Under the pieces are notes generated by a model, which saw nothing but the letters and a program-made list of their open reading frames with translations, ran no database searches and was not told where the DNA came from. The position numbers and the translations under genes are program-made. This document shows, piece by piece, positions 25,412-34,767 of a DNA stretch of 36,069 nucleotides. This DNA is from Moraxellaceae bacterium. Its GTDB lineage: Bacteria; Pseudomonadota; Gammaproteobacteria; Pseudomonadales; Moraxellaceae. How positions within the stretch are numbered: position 1 is the first letter of the stretch; every line of letters begins with the position of its first letter. The stretch spans positions 1-36,069 of the forward strand of contig SECL01000034.1 of assembly GCA_004173455.1 (NCBI GenBank), given 5' to 3'.

Positions 25412-28400
25412 TTCCCCTAAAGATGACAAGGAAAATTCATCGCATCCGCAAATCACTGAAGATGGTTTGCTTCAACAATCGTCAAAAAATGACACCGCAG
25501 ATATTCAGGTCGGCGGCTGGTTTGACTCATTAATTCTAGCGGCCATTCGCTTGCGTGGCTGGGTGATGCTGGCGGTGCTGGCACTCATTGCGCTGGGTAT
25601 TTACAGCTATCAGCAGTTGCCGATTGATGCGGTGCCGGACATTACCAATGTGCAGGTGCAAATTAATACACAGGCCGCAGGATACACTGCACCGGAAGTA
25701 GAACAGCGCATTACCTATCCGGTGGAAACTGCCATGGCAGGTTTGCCGCAGCTTGAGCAAACCCGTTCGCTGTCGCGTTATGGCTTGTCGCAGGTCACGG
25801 TTATTTTTCAGGAAGGCACTGATATTTACTGGGCGCGCCAGTTGATTAACCAGCGCTTGCAGGAAGCACGTGGCCAGTTGCCAGATGAAGTTGCACCGAT
25901 TATGGCGCCGGTTTCAACGGGACTGGGCGAAATTTACCACTGGGTGCTTACAGCCAGCCCGAAGGCGACAAAACCGGATAGTAACACTTACAGTTTGAGT
26001 GATTTACGCGAATTGCAGGATTGGGTGGTTCGCCCGCAAGTCCAGCAAATTACAGGGGTGGCTGAAGTCAACAGTATTGGCGGCTTTGAAAAGCAATACG
26101 TGGTAGAACCGGATTTTTATGCCTTGCAGCGTTATGGCCTGAGTCTGGATGATCTGGCGCAGGCTTTACAGCTTAACAATGAAAATCGTGGTGCCGGCAT
26201 TGTTGCGCAGCAGGGACAACAACTGAGCGTGCGGGTGCCGGGTCAACTGGACAGCATTGCAGCTATTAACAATGTTGTTGTAAAGACGGGTTCTGCTAGT
26301 GCCGTAATTAGGATTGCTGATGTGGCTAACGTGATAGTAGGACAAGAAATCCGTTCCGGCGCTGCCACGCTTAATGGACAGGAAACGGTGCTGGGTACGG
26401 CCATGATGCTCACCGGTGCCAACAGCCGGCAGGTGGCGCAAGCGGTGGATGACAAAATCCAGCAGGTTCGGCAAAGCCTGCCCAAAGGTGTTGTGCTGGA
26501 AACGGTGTATAACCGCACCACGCTGGTGGACAAGGCCATTCATACGGTACAAAAAAACCTGATGGAAGGCGCGCTGCTGGTGATTGCAGTGCTATTTTTA
26601 TTTCTAGGCAATATCCGCGCGGCGCTGATTACCGCCTGTGTAATTCCGCTGGCCATGCTGTTTACCCTGACTGGCATGGTGCAGCAGGGCATTAGTGCCA
26701 ATCTGATGAGTCTGGGCGCGCTAGATTTTGGCATTATTATTGATGGCGCGGTGGTGATTGTTGAAAACTGCATTCGTCACCTTGCCATGGAGCAGCACCG
26801 CTTGGGGCGTTTGCTAACCCGGCAGGAACGCTTCCATCAGGTATTTCTGGCCGCACGGCAAGCACGGCGGCCACTGATTTTTGGCCAGCTGATTATTCTG
26901 GTAGTGTACTTGCCGATTTTTGCCCTCACTGGTATTGAAGCCAAACTATTTCATCCCATGGCAGCCACAGTGGTAATTGCCTTAATGGGCGCCATGATTT
27001 TATCGGTCACCTTTGTGCCTGCTGCGGTTGCGTTATTTATTACGGGGCGGGTGCAGGAAAAAGAAAACCGCATCATGCAGGTGGCCAAACAGTTTTATTT
27101 AAAGGCACTGGATAAGGCTTATGCCTACCGTTATTTGACGGTGACTACGGCGCTGATGATTTTACTCCTCACTGGTCTGCTGGCTACACGGATTGGCAGT
27201 GAATTTGCACCAACCTTAAGTGAGGGCGATTTTGCCCTGCAAATGCTGCGTGCGCCGGGCACTGACCTACAGCAATCGGTACACATGCAGCAACGGCTGG
27301 AACAATCCCTGTTGCAACAGTTTCCAGAAATTGACAAGGTATTTGCCCGAACCGGCACCGCCGAGGTCGCTTCTGACCCGATGCCGCCCAATATTTCGGA
27401 TGGCTATATTTTACTCAAACCCCATAGTCAGTGGCCGGATCAAAGCGAAACACTGGCTGAACTCAAAAGTCGCCTACAGGAAGTCGTCGAGCATCAACTG
27501 GGTGCCAATAGTGAATTTTCCCAGCCGATTGAACTGCGCTTTAACGAGCTGATTTCGGGCATTCGCAGTGATGTCGGCATTAAGGTCTACGGTGACGATC
27601 TCGCGGTGCTTAATCAAACCGCCCAAGCCATTGCCACGCGGGTTCGACAAATTTCCGGCGCGTCAGAGGTACAGGTTGAACAAACCAGCGGCTTGCCGGT
27701 GTTGACTGTAAATATTAATTCACAAGCCGCCGCGCAATATGGTTTAAGCAAGCAGGCTATTCAGGAGACGGTGGCCACGGCGATTGGGGGCAACACCGTC
27801 GGCCAGATTTTGCAGGGCGACCGCCGTTTTGATCTGATAATCCGGCAAAACCAGCAGATGCAAAGTCCGGAGCAACTGGCCAGTTTGCCGCTACGACTGG
27901 CCAATGGTGGGGTTATTTCACTGTCGCAAGTGGCACAGGTGCAAACCGTACTGGGCATTAACCAGCTTAGCCGGGAAAATGGCAAGCGGCGGGTGATTGT
28001 TACGGCCAATGTGAGCAATCGTGATTTGGGGTCATTTGTGAATGAACTACAAAGTACTCTGCAAACGGTTGATCTGCCCACAGGCTACTGGCTGGGTTAT
28101 GGCGGCCAGTTTGAAAACCTGCAATCGGCCAAACAGCGTATGCAATGGGTAGTGCCAATGGCGTTGTTGCTGGTGTTTGCCTTACTGATGGCCGTGTTTC
28201 ACAACTGGCGTGACAGCCTGCTGGTGTTTAGCGGCGTCCCGTTTGCCTTAACCGGCGGTATTGTGGCGCTGTGGCTACGTGATATTCCATTTTCCATGTC
28301 TGCGGGAGTGGGCTTTATTGCTTTGTCTGGGGTTGCTGTGCTGAATGGTTTGGTGATGCTGAGTTTTATTCGGGAACTGCGCCTGCAATTAAACGTGGTT

Positions 28401-28691
28401 GATGCCACCTGGCAGGGTGCCGTGTTGCGCTTGCGTCCGGTTTTAATGACCGCTTGTGTGGCATCTTTAGGCTTTATACCCATGGCACTGGCCAGCGGAA
28501 CCGGTGCAGAAGTGCAGCGCCCACTGGCGACCGTGGTAATTGGCGGCATTATTTCCTCAACCCTGCTTACCTTAATGCTATTGCCGCTGCTGTATCGCTG
28601 GCTTAATACTGGCTCACGGTCAACACCTTTACCTGTCAATATTTCTATGCAATCCCATGCTTTACCCGAACAAGGAAAATTCCATGAGTGA
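25401..28691 (+). CDS. czcA: Heavy-metal RND efflux pump CzcA
   Basis: 1096 residues. This is the proton-driven inner-membrane pump of the Zn/Co/Cd tripartite system. The first membrane helix leads into QQLPIDAVPDITNVQVQINT, the HME-RND hallmark. The fourth-helix motif DFGIIIDGAVVIVEN (442-456) is the Zn/Co/Cd (HME1) type and not the Cu/Ag type. Periplasmic loops and a second set of helices follow, including PFALTGGIVALWLRDIPFSM. An extra 40-residue polar N-terminus precedes the usual start of the family; no later Met fits, so it is likely real. Translation starts inside the end of czcB and overlaps czcD by 8 bases. Confidence 0.95.
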   Translation: MSINSPKDDKENSSHPQITEDGLLQQSSKNDTADIQVGGWFDSLILAAIRLRGWVMLAVLALIALGIYSYQQLPIDAVPDITNVQVQINTQAAGYTAPEVEQRITYPVETAMAGLPQLEQTRSLSRYGLSQVTVIFQEGTDIYWARQLINQRLQEARGQLPDEVAPIMAPVSTGLGEIYHWVLTASPKATKPDSNTYSLSDLRELQDWVVRPQVQQITGVAEVNSIGGFEKQYVVEPDFYALQRYGLSLDDLAQALQLNNENRGAGIVAQQGQQLSVRVPGQLDSIAAINNVVVKTGSASAVIRIADVANVIVGQEIRSGAATLNGQETVLGTAMMLTGANSRQVAQAVDDKIQQVRQSLPKGVVLETVYNRTTLVDKAIHTVQKNLMEGALLVIAVLFLFLGNIRAALITACVIPLAMLFTLTGMVQQGISANLMSLGALDFGIIIDGAVVIVENCIRHLAMEQHRLGRLLTRQERFHQVFLAARQARRPLIFGQLIILVVYLPIFALTGIEAKLFHPMAATVVIALMGAMILSVTFVPAAVALFITGRVQEKENRIMQVAKQFYLKALDKAYAYRYLTVTTALMILLLTGLLATRIGSEFAPTLSEGDFALQMLRAPGTDLQQSVHMQQRLEQSLLQQFPEIDKVFARTGTAEVASDPMPPNISDGYILLKPHSQWPDQSETLAELKSRLQEVVEHQLGANSEFSQPIELRFNELISGIRSDVGIKVYGDDLAVLNQTAQAIATRVRQISGASEVQVEQTSGLPVLTVNINSQAAAQYGLSKQAIQETVATAIGGNTVGQILQGDRRFDLIIRQNQQMQSPEQLASLPLRLANGGVISLSQVAQVQTVLGINQLSRENGKRRVIVTANVSNRDLGSFVNELQSTLQTVDLPTGYWLGYGGQFENLQSAKQRMQWVVPMALLLVFALLMAVFHNWRDSLLVFSGVPFALTGGIVALWLRDIPFSMSAGVGFIALSGVAVLNGLVMLSFIRELRLQLNVVDATWQGAVLRLRPVLMTACVASLGFIPMALASGTGAEVQRPLATVVIGGIISSTLLTLMLLPLLYRWLNTGSRSTPLPVNISMQSHALPEQGKFHE

Positions 28692-29679
28692 CTCCAAAAA
28701 CTCGCATCATGGCCACACCCATAGTCATAGCCACAATCATAGCCATGGCATTTCTGGCGAGAGCCACAGTCAGCGGTTATGGTGGGCATTGGGACTCACC
28801 ACCAGCTTTTTAATCATTGAAATTGTTGGCGGTTTGCTCACTCAGAGTCTGGCCTTGTTGTCCGATGCGGCGCATATGTTTACCGATACGGCAGCATTGG
28901 CGATTGCACTGGCTGCTATTCAAATTGCCAAACGGCCTGCCGATCAAAAGCGTACCTATGGTTACCACCGGTTCGAAATTCTGGCGGCTGCCTTTAACGC
29001 CATTTTACTGTTTGCGGTGGCTTTTTATATCGTGTATGAGGCTTGGCAACGCTTCCAGCATCCTGCTCCCATCCAGTCCATGGGCATGTTGTGGATTGCC
29101 GTGATTGGCCTGATCATTAACGTGTTGGCCATGTACCTGCTGGTCGGCGGGCAAAAAGACAATCTCAATGTCAAAGGGGCTTATCTGGAAGTACTGAGTG
29201 ATGCACTTGGCTCGGTTGGAGTGATCATTGGCGCCATTGTGATTATGTTTACTGGCTGGCTTTGGGTCGATTCCCTCATTGCGGTAGCGATTGGCTTCTG
29301 GGTGCTGCCGCGTACTTGGGTGTTATTGCGGGATAGTTTGAATATTTTGCTAGAAGGCGTACCTGCCAATGTGAGTCTGGATCAGATTAGTGCAGATTTA
29401 AAACAGCTTGAAGGCGTGGACGAGGTGCATGACCTGCATGTCTGGGCGCTTACCAGTGGCAAATCCAGCTTAACTGCGCATTTGGTGGTGCCCAATGCCG
29501 ATGTGCAGCAAACCCTTGAAGCCGCCCGTGAGCTATTGGCACAACAGCATCAGTTGCATCACATTACCCTGCAATGTGAGCGCTACAGTTGCGCCATGGC
29601 TGAGGTCAATGCCCACCAATTTTTGCAGGGTGATTCGTCTGCCTCAAACCAAACACATGGCCATTCCCATCAGCATTAG
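28684..29679 (+). CDS. czcD: Cation diffusion facilitator CzcD
   Basis: 331 residues. CDF exporter that moves Zn/Co/Cd from cytoplasm to periplasm in exchange for protons. The N-terminus is His-rich (HHGHTHSHSHNHSHG, residues 8-22), and so is the C-terminus (HGHSHQH). Six membrane segments carry the metal site: His64 and Asp68 in SDAAHMFTD (helix 2) and Glu169/Asp173 in YLEVLSDALGS (helix 5). The cytoplasmic domain contains HDLHVWALTSGKSSLTAHLV. The ATG at 28684 has AAGGA 7 nt upstream and overlaps the czcA stop as ATGAGTGA, so translation is coupled. An open frame from 28657 is not the real start. It completes the export route with CzcCBA. Confidence 0.95.
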   Translation: MSDSKNSHHGHTHSHSHNHSHGISGESHSQRLWWALGLTTSFLIIEIVGGLLTQSLALLSDAAHMFTDTAALAIALAAIQIAKRPADQKRTYGYHRFEILAAAFNAILLFAVAFYIVYEAWQRFQHPAPIQSMGMLWIAVIGLIINVLAMYLLVGGQKDNLNVKGAYLEVLSDALGSVGVIIGAIVIMFTGWLWVDSLIAVAIGFWVLPRTWVLLRDSLNILLEGVPANVSLDQISADLKQLEGVDEVHDLHVWALTSGKSSLTAHLVVPNADVQQTLEAARELLAQQHQLHHITLQCERYSCAMAEVNAHQFLQGDSSASNQTHGHSHQH

Positions 29680-29737
29680 CGGAAATACCGCCTTAAAGTC
29701 AAGGTCGATGCGTGTTTAACAACAGACATGGGACAGA

Positions 29738-29798
29738 AAAAAGCCTGCTTTACATTGACAGATGACTTCATCATTTGACAGGGTATTGCAGGCTTTTT
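29738..29798. terminator. Terminator after czcD
   Basis: AAAAAGCCTGC (29738-29748) pairs perfectly with GCAGGCTTTTT (29788-29798). The 39-base loop can form a small inner hairpin (GATGA/TCATT). The A- and T-runs make it functional in either direction, and the next gene converges from the - strand. Confidence 0.8.
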
Positions 29799-29869
29799 AA
29801 GGCTTATAGATTCTTTATAATTATTAAAAATCATAAATTTAAGTCGTAAACATGATAATTAAAATCATA

Positions 29870-30364
29870 CTATGGCTTATCGGGCACAGTACGCACTTCA
29901 TCCACATCCAGTTCGATGGTGTGATCCGATTCACGGTCAATTTCCCCAATCAAAATGACTTGCGCTTGCTGGGTAATGGGTGTGCCATGCCATTTCTGGT
30001 TGTCAATCTCGGCAATCAACGTGCCGGTGGCATCACGAAACTCATATTTATCTTTGCCCAGTGCCCGAATTACCTGACCTTGTACACGGACTGGTGTATC
30101 GTCTTTTAAGGTCTTGGCAACCGCAACAGTGCTTACTTGGAGCGGAATCAATGCATTTTGATTGATGGTTTGATGAGAAGTGTGATTAACAGGTTGATTG
30201 TGGTTCATGCCTTGTTGCGGCAGAGAAGGTGTCGTGGCCTGTTCTGGGGTTTGTTCGGTATCTTGCGTAGGTTGCATGGATGATCCGGGCTGTGCCGGTT
30301 GTGCATAGGCAATTGCCGTCATAAGATTGAAGCCAAATAAACTCAGCATGACCATGCGTTTCAT
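29870..30364 (-). CDS. BOF-family (YgiW/YdeI-like) periplasmic protein
   Basis: 164 residues from ATG 30364, chosen because GGGGA lies 8 nt upstream. A Met five codons earlier is possible. The signal peptide MKRMVMLSLFGFNLMTAIAYA is cleaved before QPAQ. A linker of about 60 Gln, Pro, Thr and Asn-rich residues follows. The bacterial OB-fold (BOF) domain is at about residues 75-160, with VRVQGQVIRALGKDKYEFRDATG, LIAEIDNQKW and the late IELDVDEVR. YgiW/YdeI relatives are induced by stress and bind small molecules or cations. It lies next to metal transporters, but no role in metals can be seen in it. Confidence 0.9.
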   Translation of the reverse strand: MKRMVMLSLFGFNLMTAIAYAQPAQPGSSMQPTQDTEQTPEQATTPSLPQQGMNHNQPVNHTSHQTINQNALIPLQVSTVAVAKTLKDDTPVRVQGQVIRALGKDKYEFRDATGTLIAEIDNQKWHGTPITQQAQVILIGEIDRESDHTIELDVDEVRTVPDKP

Positions 30365-30512
30365 TTTTTTTATCCCCATTCAAAAACTAGAAGCTACCTA
30401 GGGTAAACAGCTTTATCCTGACTGTAATGATCAAAACGTAAATTCTTGCTAAGAAATAGTGCGGTTATGCAAACCCATTTCCCGAGCAAAACTGATCAAT
30501 TACCTTATCTGT

Positions 30513-31211
30513 TTACAGTACGGTGCCAAACCAGCCACCAATTAAATGCGTACACAGCATGGCCAGCACACCCCAGCACAATACCCGCAACGCACCCCGA
30601 ATCAGGGAAGCACCGCCGGCATAACTGGCCAAACCACCCAGCAGTAACAGCGCAATACAAGTGACAATAAATACCGCCTGCCTGCCAACTTCAGTGGGAC
30701 TGACCAGCATAGCCAGAATCGGAAAAATTGCGCCCACGGTAAATGAAGCGGCTGAAGCCAGTGCCGCCTGCACTGGACGCGCACTGTTAATCTCTGAAAT
30801 ACCAATCTCATCACGGGCATGCGCATGTAGGGCATCATGCTGACTCAGTTGTCTGGCCACTTCCAGCGCCAGCTCAGGCTGTAAGCCACGTCCAATATAA
30901 ATATGCTGCAACTCACTGAGTTCAAGCTCAGGATTACACGCCAGCTCTTGCGCTTCTTTAAGTAAATCCGCTTTTTCAATATCGGCTTGCGACTGTACCG
31001 ACACATACTCACCAGCTGCCATCGACACGGCACCCGCCACCAGTCCGGCAACACCGGTAATCAGCAACACATTGCCACTGGTTCCACTAGCCGCAACGCC
31101 CACAATCAGACTGGCTACCGAAATAATGCCATCATTGGCACCCAGCACTGCCGCCCGCAGCCAGCCCATACGGTGACTAAAGTGAACTTCATGGTGATGA
31201 TGCAGTGCCAT
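30513..31211 (-). CDS. VIT/CCC1-family Fe/Mn transporter
   Basis: 232 residues. The family moves Fe2+ or Mn2+ out of the cytoplasm. Helix 1 has the signature VLGANDGIISVASLIVGVA, and helix 2 has GLVAGAVSMAAGEYVSVQSQ. A hydrophilic central domain (about residues 85-145) is rich in Glu and His (such as HDALHAHARDE). Three further helices follow (FTVGAIFPILAMLV onwards). The N-terminus MALHHHHEVHF may be metal-binding. About 150 bases separate it from the BOF gene on the same strand. It could widen metal tolerance beside the czc genes. Confidence 0.92.
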   Translation of the reverse strand: MALHHHHEVHFSHRMGWLRAAVLGANDGIISVASLIVGVAASGTSGNVLLITGVAGLVAGAVSMAAGEYVSVQSQADIEKADLLKEAQELACNPELELSELQHIYIGRGLQPELALEVARQLSQHDALHAHARDEIGISEINSARPVQAALASAASFTVGAIFPILAMLVSPTEVGRQAVFIVTCIALLLLGGLASYAGGASLIRGALRVLCWGVLAMLCTHLIGGWFGTVL

Positions 31212-31279
31212 TAATAACTCATCGGTCAGTGACTCAATTCAACAGCATACGCAAGCCTGATCAAGTTTCCGAGGCACGG

Positions 31280-32788
31280 TTACAACTTGATCAGGTTATA
31301 TTTACTATGCCACGGCTGTGCTTGTTCCAGTTGTGCGGCCAGCGACAACAACACATCTTCATGGCCAAACGGTGCTACAAATTGTGAACCCAGCGGCAGG
31401 CCTTGCTTGTTCCAGTACAAGGGCACCGACATCGCGGGCACACCGGTAATATTGGCCAACTGGGTAAAAGGCACCCAGCGCAAATTGCTTTGTACAATTT
31501 GTTCAATTAAAAACGAGCCCCGCACCAGTTGATGCGCCTGACCCGTGGTCAATACCCCTTTTAATAACAATTGTTGCCATTTTGGCGTAACCACTTCACC
31601 ATTTTTGGGTGCCACGCTGGCAGTCGCAGGGGTCAGATAGAGGTCATATTTTTGAAAAAATTCATTTAGCTTGCGCGTATAGTCGCCCCAGTGATTCAGG
31701 CAGCGCAGATACTCAGTGGCCTTGGTTTTAGCACCAAATGCTGCCGCCGCCCGAGTGTCCAGTTCAAAGTCATGGATGCTACCCTGTGTCATCTGCTTGA
31801 TTTCATCAACCATTAGGGCGCACTGGGCAAACCACATCACAATAAAGTCACTGGCCAATGCCATGCCATCAATCGCTGGTGCAGCCTCTACCACCTCATG
31901 ACCTAAATTGGTTAGCAGTTTTACCGTGTGCTCAATGGCTGCGGTGCCATCTTTAGACACCTTGGTGCCAATCGGCGATAGAGTGCTGACTGCAATCTTC
32001 AGACGTTTTGGGGGTTGCTTGATAGACTCAAGATAAGAAGCCGCAGGTTTTTGAATATCAAATAGCGCACTTAAATCTGCCCCTTGGGTGGAATCCAGCA
32101 TGGCTGCACTATCACGCACCGACCTTGTTAACACATGCTGAATCGCAGCGCCATGCATGGCCTCACTAAATCCCGGCCCCCACGGCGTACGACCACGACT
32201 AGGCTTAAGGCCAAACAAGCCACAATAACTGGCTGGAATGCGGATCGAACCACCGCCGTCGCCCGCCGCCGCCAGTGGTACAATACCTGCGGCCACGGCC
32301 GAAGCCGAACCTCCTGATGACCCGCCAGAATTATGTTTTAAATGCCAAGGATTATGACAGGTGCCCCACGCCTCCGGTTCGGTAATGCCCTTAATGCCAA
32401 ACTCCGGGGTATTCGTGCGCCCAAAAATAGTGACCCCGGCATTCATCCAGCGATCCACAATTTCAGCGTTAAAATCAGGAATATAGTTTTTCTTTTTTAA
32501 GGCAGTGGAACCATAACTGGTCGGCACGCCGCTGTATTCCTGAAACAGGTCTTTGAGCAAAAAAGGCACACCGGCAAACGGCAATTCTGATCCTGCCACG
32601 CTACGCGCTTTAAGTTGTTGTTGTGCTTGTTCATACATGGGAATGATGACAGCATTCAGCTTGGGATTTACCTGCTCACAGCGCTGAATCGCAGTACGCA
32701 ACAACTCATCTGGCTGTACCTGTTTGCTTTTGACCAAATGCGCCAGACCCAGGCCGTCATACTGCATATATTCTTTGCTGGTTAACAT
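31280..32788 (-). CDS. Amidase-signature hydrolase (cyclic-dimer amidase-like)
   Basis: 502 residues. An amidase-signature enzyme with the full Ser-cisSer-Lys triad: Lys79 in [10 protein letters not shown], Ser157 in [16 protein letters not shown] and Ser181 in [20 protein letters not shown]. The N-terminus ([20 protein letters not shown]) and the overall length resemble 6-aminohexanoate-cyclic-dimer hydrolases and related amidases; the substrate cannot be inferred. No signal peptide, so it is cytoplasmic. It lies about 70 bases upstream of the VIT gene on the same strand without an obvious functional link. Confidence 0.93.
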   Translation of the reverse strand: MLTSKEYMQYDGLGLAHLVKSKQVQPDELLRTAIQRCEQVNPKLNAVIIPMYEQAQQQLKARSVAGSELPFAGVPFLLKDLFQEYSGVPTSYGSTALKKKNYIPDFNAEIVDRWMNAGVTIFGRTNTPEFGIKGITEPEAWGTCHNPWHLKHNSGGSSGGSASAVAAGIVPLAAAGDGGGSIRIPASYCGLFGLKPSRGRTPWGPGFSEAMHGAAIQHVLTRSVRDSAAMLDSTQGADLSALFDIQKPAASYLESIKQPPKRLKIAVSTLSPIGTKVSKDGTAAIEHTVKLLTNLGHEVVEAAPAIDGMALASDFIVMWFAQCALMVDEIKQMTQGSIHDFELDTRAAAAFGAKTKATEYLRCLNHWGDYTRKLNEFFQKYDLYLTPATASVAPKNGEVVTPKWQQLLLKGVLTTGQAHQLVRGSFLIEQIVQSNLRWVPFTQLANITGVPAMSVPLYWNKQGLPLGSQFVAPFGHEDVLLSLAAQLEQAQPWHSKYNLIKL

Positions 32789-32926
32789 GATTGCATCCCT
32801 ATAATCGCCAAAAAAACACCGTGGTACAATTCACCATAGCAAAAACTGGATAAAAGTCAAAAAATGAAGCGCATACAGGCAACGGGATTCACTTGGAAAA
32901 ATGAGGAGTACATGGAAAAAATATAA

Positions 32927-34174
32927 TTAGCACTCACCATTTTGCTTGAAGTCATCTGGCTGTTGGAAATCTTGTTGTCTGGAGCCTTGCTGGGTGGAAT
33001 CCTGCTGTTTGGAATTTTGTTGCTTGATATAGTCCTCATATTGCACCACCTGATTGCGCCCCAGATTTTTGGCATGATACAGCGCTTCATCAGCCTGTTT
33101 GAGTACCGTATCGAGGCTGGTAATATGGCAGTCAAAATGAGTAATACCAAAACTGGCAGTCACCACCACCTCTTCCCCATGATCACCCTGTACTTTAAGC
33201 TTGGACAACTCATTGCGGCAGCGTTCGGCAATTTGCTGTGTTTGCTGATAGGTGGTGTTGGCCACTACAATAATAAATTCCTCACCGCCAAAGCGCCCCA
33301 CAATATCTTCACTGCGAATAATCCGTTTGAGCACATTGGCGGTTTCTACCAGCGCCTTATCCCCAATGGTATGGCCATAGCTGTCATTAATATGTTTAAA
33401 AAAGTCCAGATCCAGCAAAATCAGCGCATGCAGGCGGTGGTCGGCATAGCGTTTGGCCAGCAGAATTTCCAAAAAATTATAAATCGTGCGCCGATTATAC
33501 AACGTGGTCAACGGATCAACCTGACTGAGCACCTCAACGTTTTTTTCACGCTGCCGCCACTGGCTTAGCAGCAGTTCCAGCAACACCAGACCGCCAATAA
33601 ACACCGGAAAAATAAACCACAGCATACTGGCCGTCCAGAAAATCGAAGACTCAGTCGCTTCAATCGGAATGGGCGGCGTAAACAATGGGGCGTAGGGCAA
33701 TTCCGAGCGCAACGTCAAAATCATAATAGCGCTCAGAATCCCCATGCTCACCAGCGCGGCACTATAAATCACCACGCGCTTAAACAGAAAAAGCCCGATT
33801 ATCATGGAGAGCATAAACGTCATACTGGTGGCTGGACACATTACTCCAGATAGGTAAGCATCACGGGTCATCGACAGGCCAAATGCCAGCACACACACAT
33901 AAGGCAAAATCAACTGCGCCTTTTTCGATTCCTGCACCAGCCAGCACAGCAGCATTAACAACGCCAAGGCAGGCAAAATGAGCAAATTTAATAATAACTG
34001 ATTGAGTAATAAATGAATATTGACAAATTTCCATAGCTCTGGCTTGAAATAAATATAAAGCTTCCACACCAGCCAGTCGCCATGGATTAAAAGCGCCATG
34101 CTTAACATTAACAAGCATTTTTTAACGGGTGACCAATTCAAAATAAATTCTGAATTTTTGACTTTCGTATTCAT
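32927..34174 (-). CDS. Membrane-bound diguanylate cyclase with Gln-rich tail
   Basis: 415 residues. It makes cyclic-di-GMP from two GTP. The N-terminal half has six to seven hydrophobic segments (about residues 18-200), a membrane sensor module of unknown ligand. The GGDEF domain spans about residues 215-375. Its active-site motif is GGEEF (296-300), with the product-inhibition site RSED (287-290) five residues upstream, so feedback control is likely. LDLDFFKHINDSYGHTIGD carries the metal and GTP-binding residues. The last 35 residues form an unusual tail of pentapeptides such as KQQNS, KQQDS, TQQGS and RQQDF. The start ATG lies in a 590-base intergenic region. Confidence 0.94.
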   Translation of the reverse strand: MNTKVKNSEFILNWSPVKKCLLMLSMALLIHGDWLVWKLYIYFKPELWKFVNIHLLLNQLLLNLLILPALALLMLLCWLVQESKKAQLILPYVCVLAFGLSMTRDAYLSGVMCPATSMTFMLSMIIGLFLFKRVVIYSAALVSMGILSAIMILTLRSELPYAPLFTPPIPIEATESSIFWTASMLWFIFPVFIGGLVLLELLLSQWRQREKNVEVLSQVDPLTTLYNRRTIYNFLEILLAKRYADHRLHALILLDLDFFKHINDSYGHTIGDKALVETANVLKRIIRSEDIVGRFGGEEFIIVVANTTYQQTQQIAERCRNELSKLKVQGDHGEEVVVTASFGITHFDCHITSLDTVLKQADEALYHAKNLGRNQVVQYEDYIKQQNSKQQDSTQQGSRQQDFQQPDDFKQNGEC

Positions 34175-34767
34175 AGGCCGCTTATAAAATCAATAAAAAA
34201 GGACTGTCTTGTTTTTAAATGTATAGTCGTGTTATTCAGCATTCGGCCAATACTTAATCATAGGGCTGAAATGATTGCAATCATTAGGCGACCAGTTGAA
34301 TTTTAATTCGAGAAATAGTTAACATTTGAGTAGGTAATTAACTTTTTTAGCACAGTTTTATTTTATAATAAATGGGTTTAAAAGTGTTCATTACTTCATT
34401 TTGGAACCGAATTTTTTATTATAAATTTTACCGATATGCATAATATTTAAAACTCAATACGTAAATGGTATTTTTTGCCAAAACCGACTGGAAAGCTTGG
34501 TTTAAAAAATTGACTAAAATAATCGCATAACTCAACAGAGTTTTTGGTACAGCCTTATTATTGTAGGGGCATATTATTAATGGAGAGGCGTTTCATAAGC
34601 TGAACATGCTAGATCCCGTTCTAATGAACAGCTAATGCGCCTGTCAATATACAAAAGGCCATGTTTTACCAATGAAAAATCATGAAAGAAGCCTGCTGTA
34701 AATCAATAACAATGGCGCCACTATGTATTGCGCTACAGTCCCCGCACCAACATAAGAGAGCCACGGC
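34175..34767. other. 593-base AT-rich intergenic region
   Basis: This lies between the divergently transcribed diguanylate cyclase and metallopeptidase genes. It is strongly AT-rich from 34190 to 34560. It contains a perfect 16-bp palindrome at 34270-34285. No supported gene, tRNA or clear terminator was found; an open frame on the - strand at 34666-34932 overlaps the metallopeptidase and has no support. Promoters for both flanking genes must lie here, but none is convincing by eye. Confidence 0.6.
34270..34285. promoter_or_regulatory. Perfect 16-bp palindrome, possible operator
   Basis: AATGATTGCAATCATT at 34270-34285 is identical to its own reverse complement, with no spacer. It lies about 95 bases upstream of the diguanylate cyclase start and far from the metallopeptidase. 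It looks like a dimeric regulator site; the regulator is unknown. Confidence 0.45.

Noticed and set aside
30866-31211. The region between the VIT gene and the BOF gene as containing a missing partner gene
   Set aside because: The open frames on the + strand here are antisense to the transporter and have no support; the actual spacer at 30365-30512 is too short and has no ribosome binding site plus frame.
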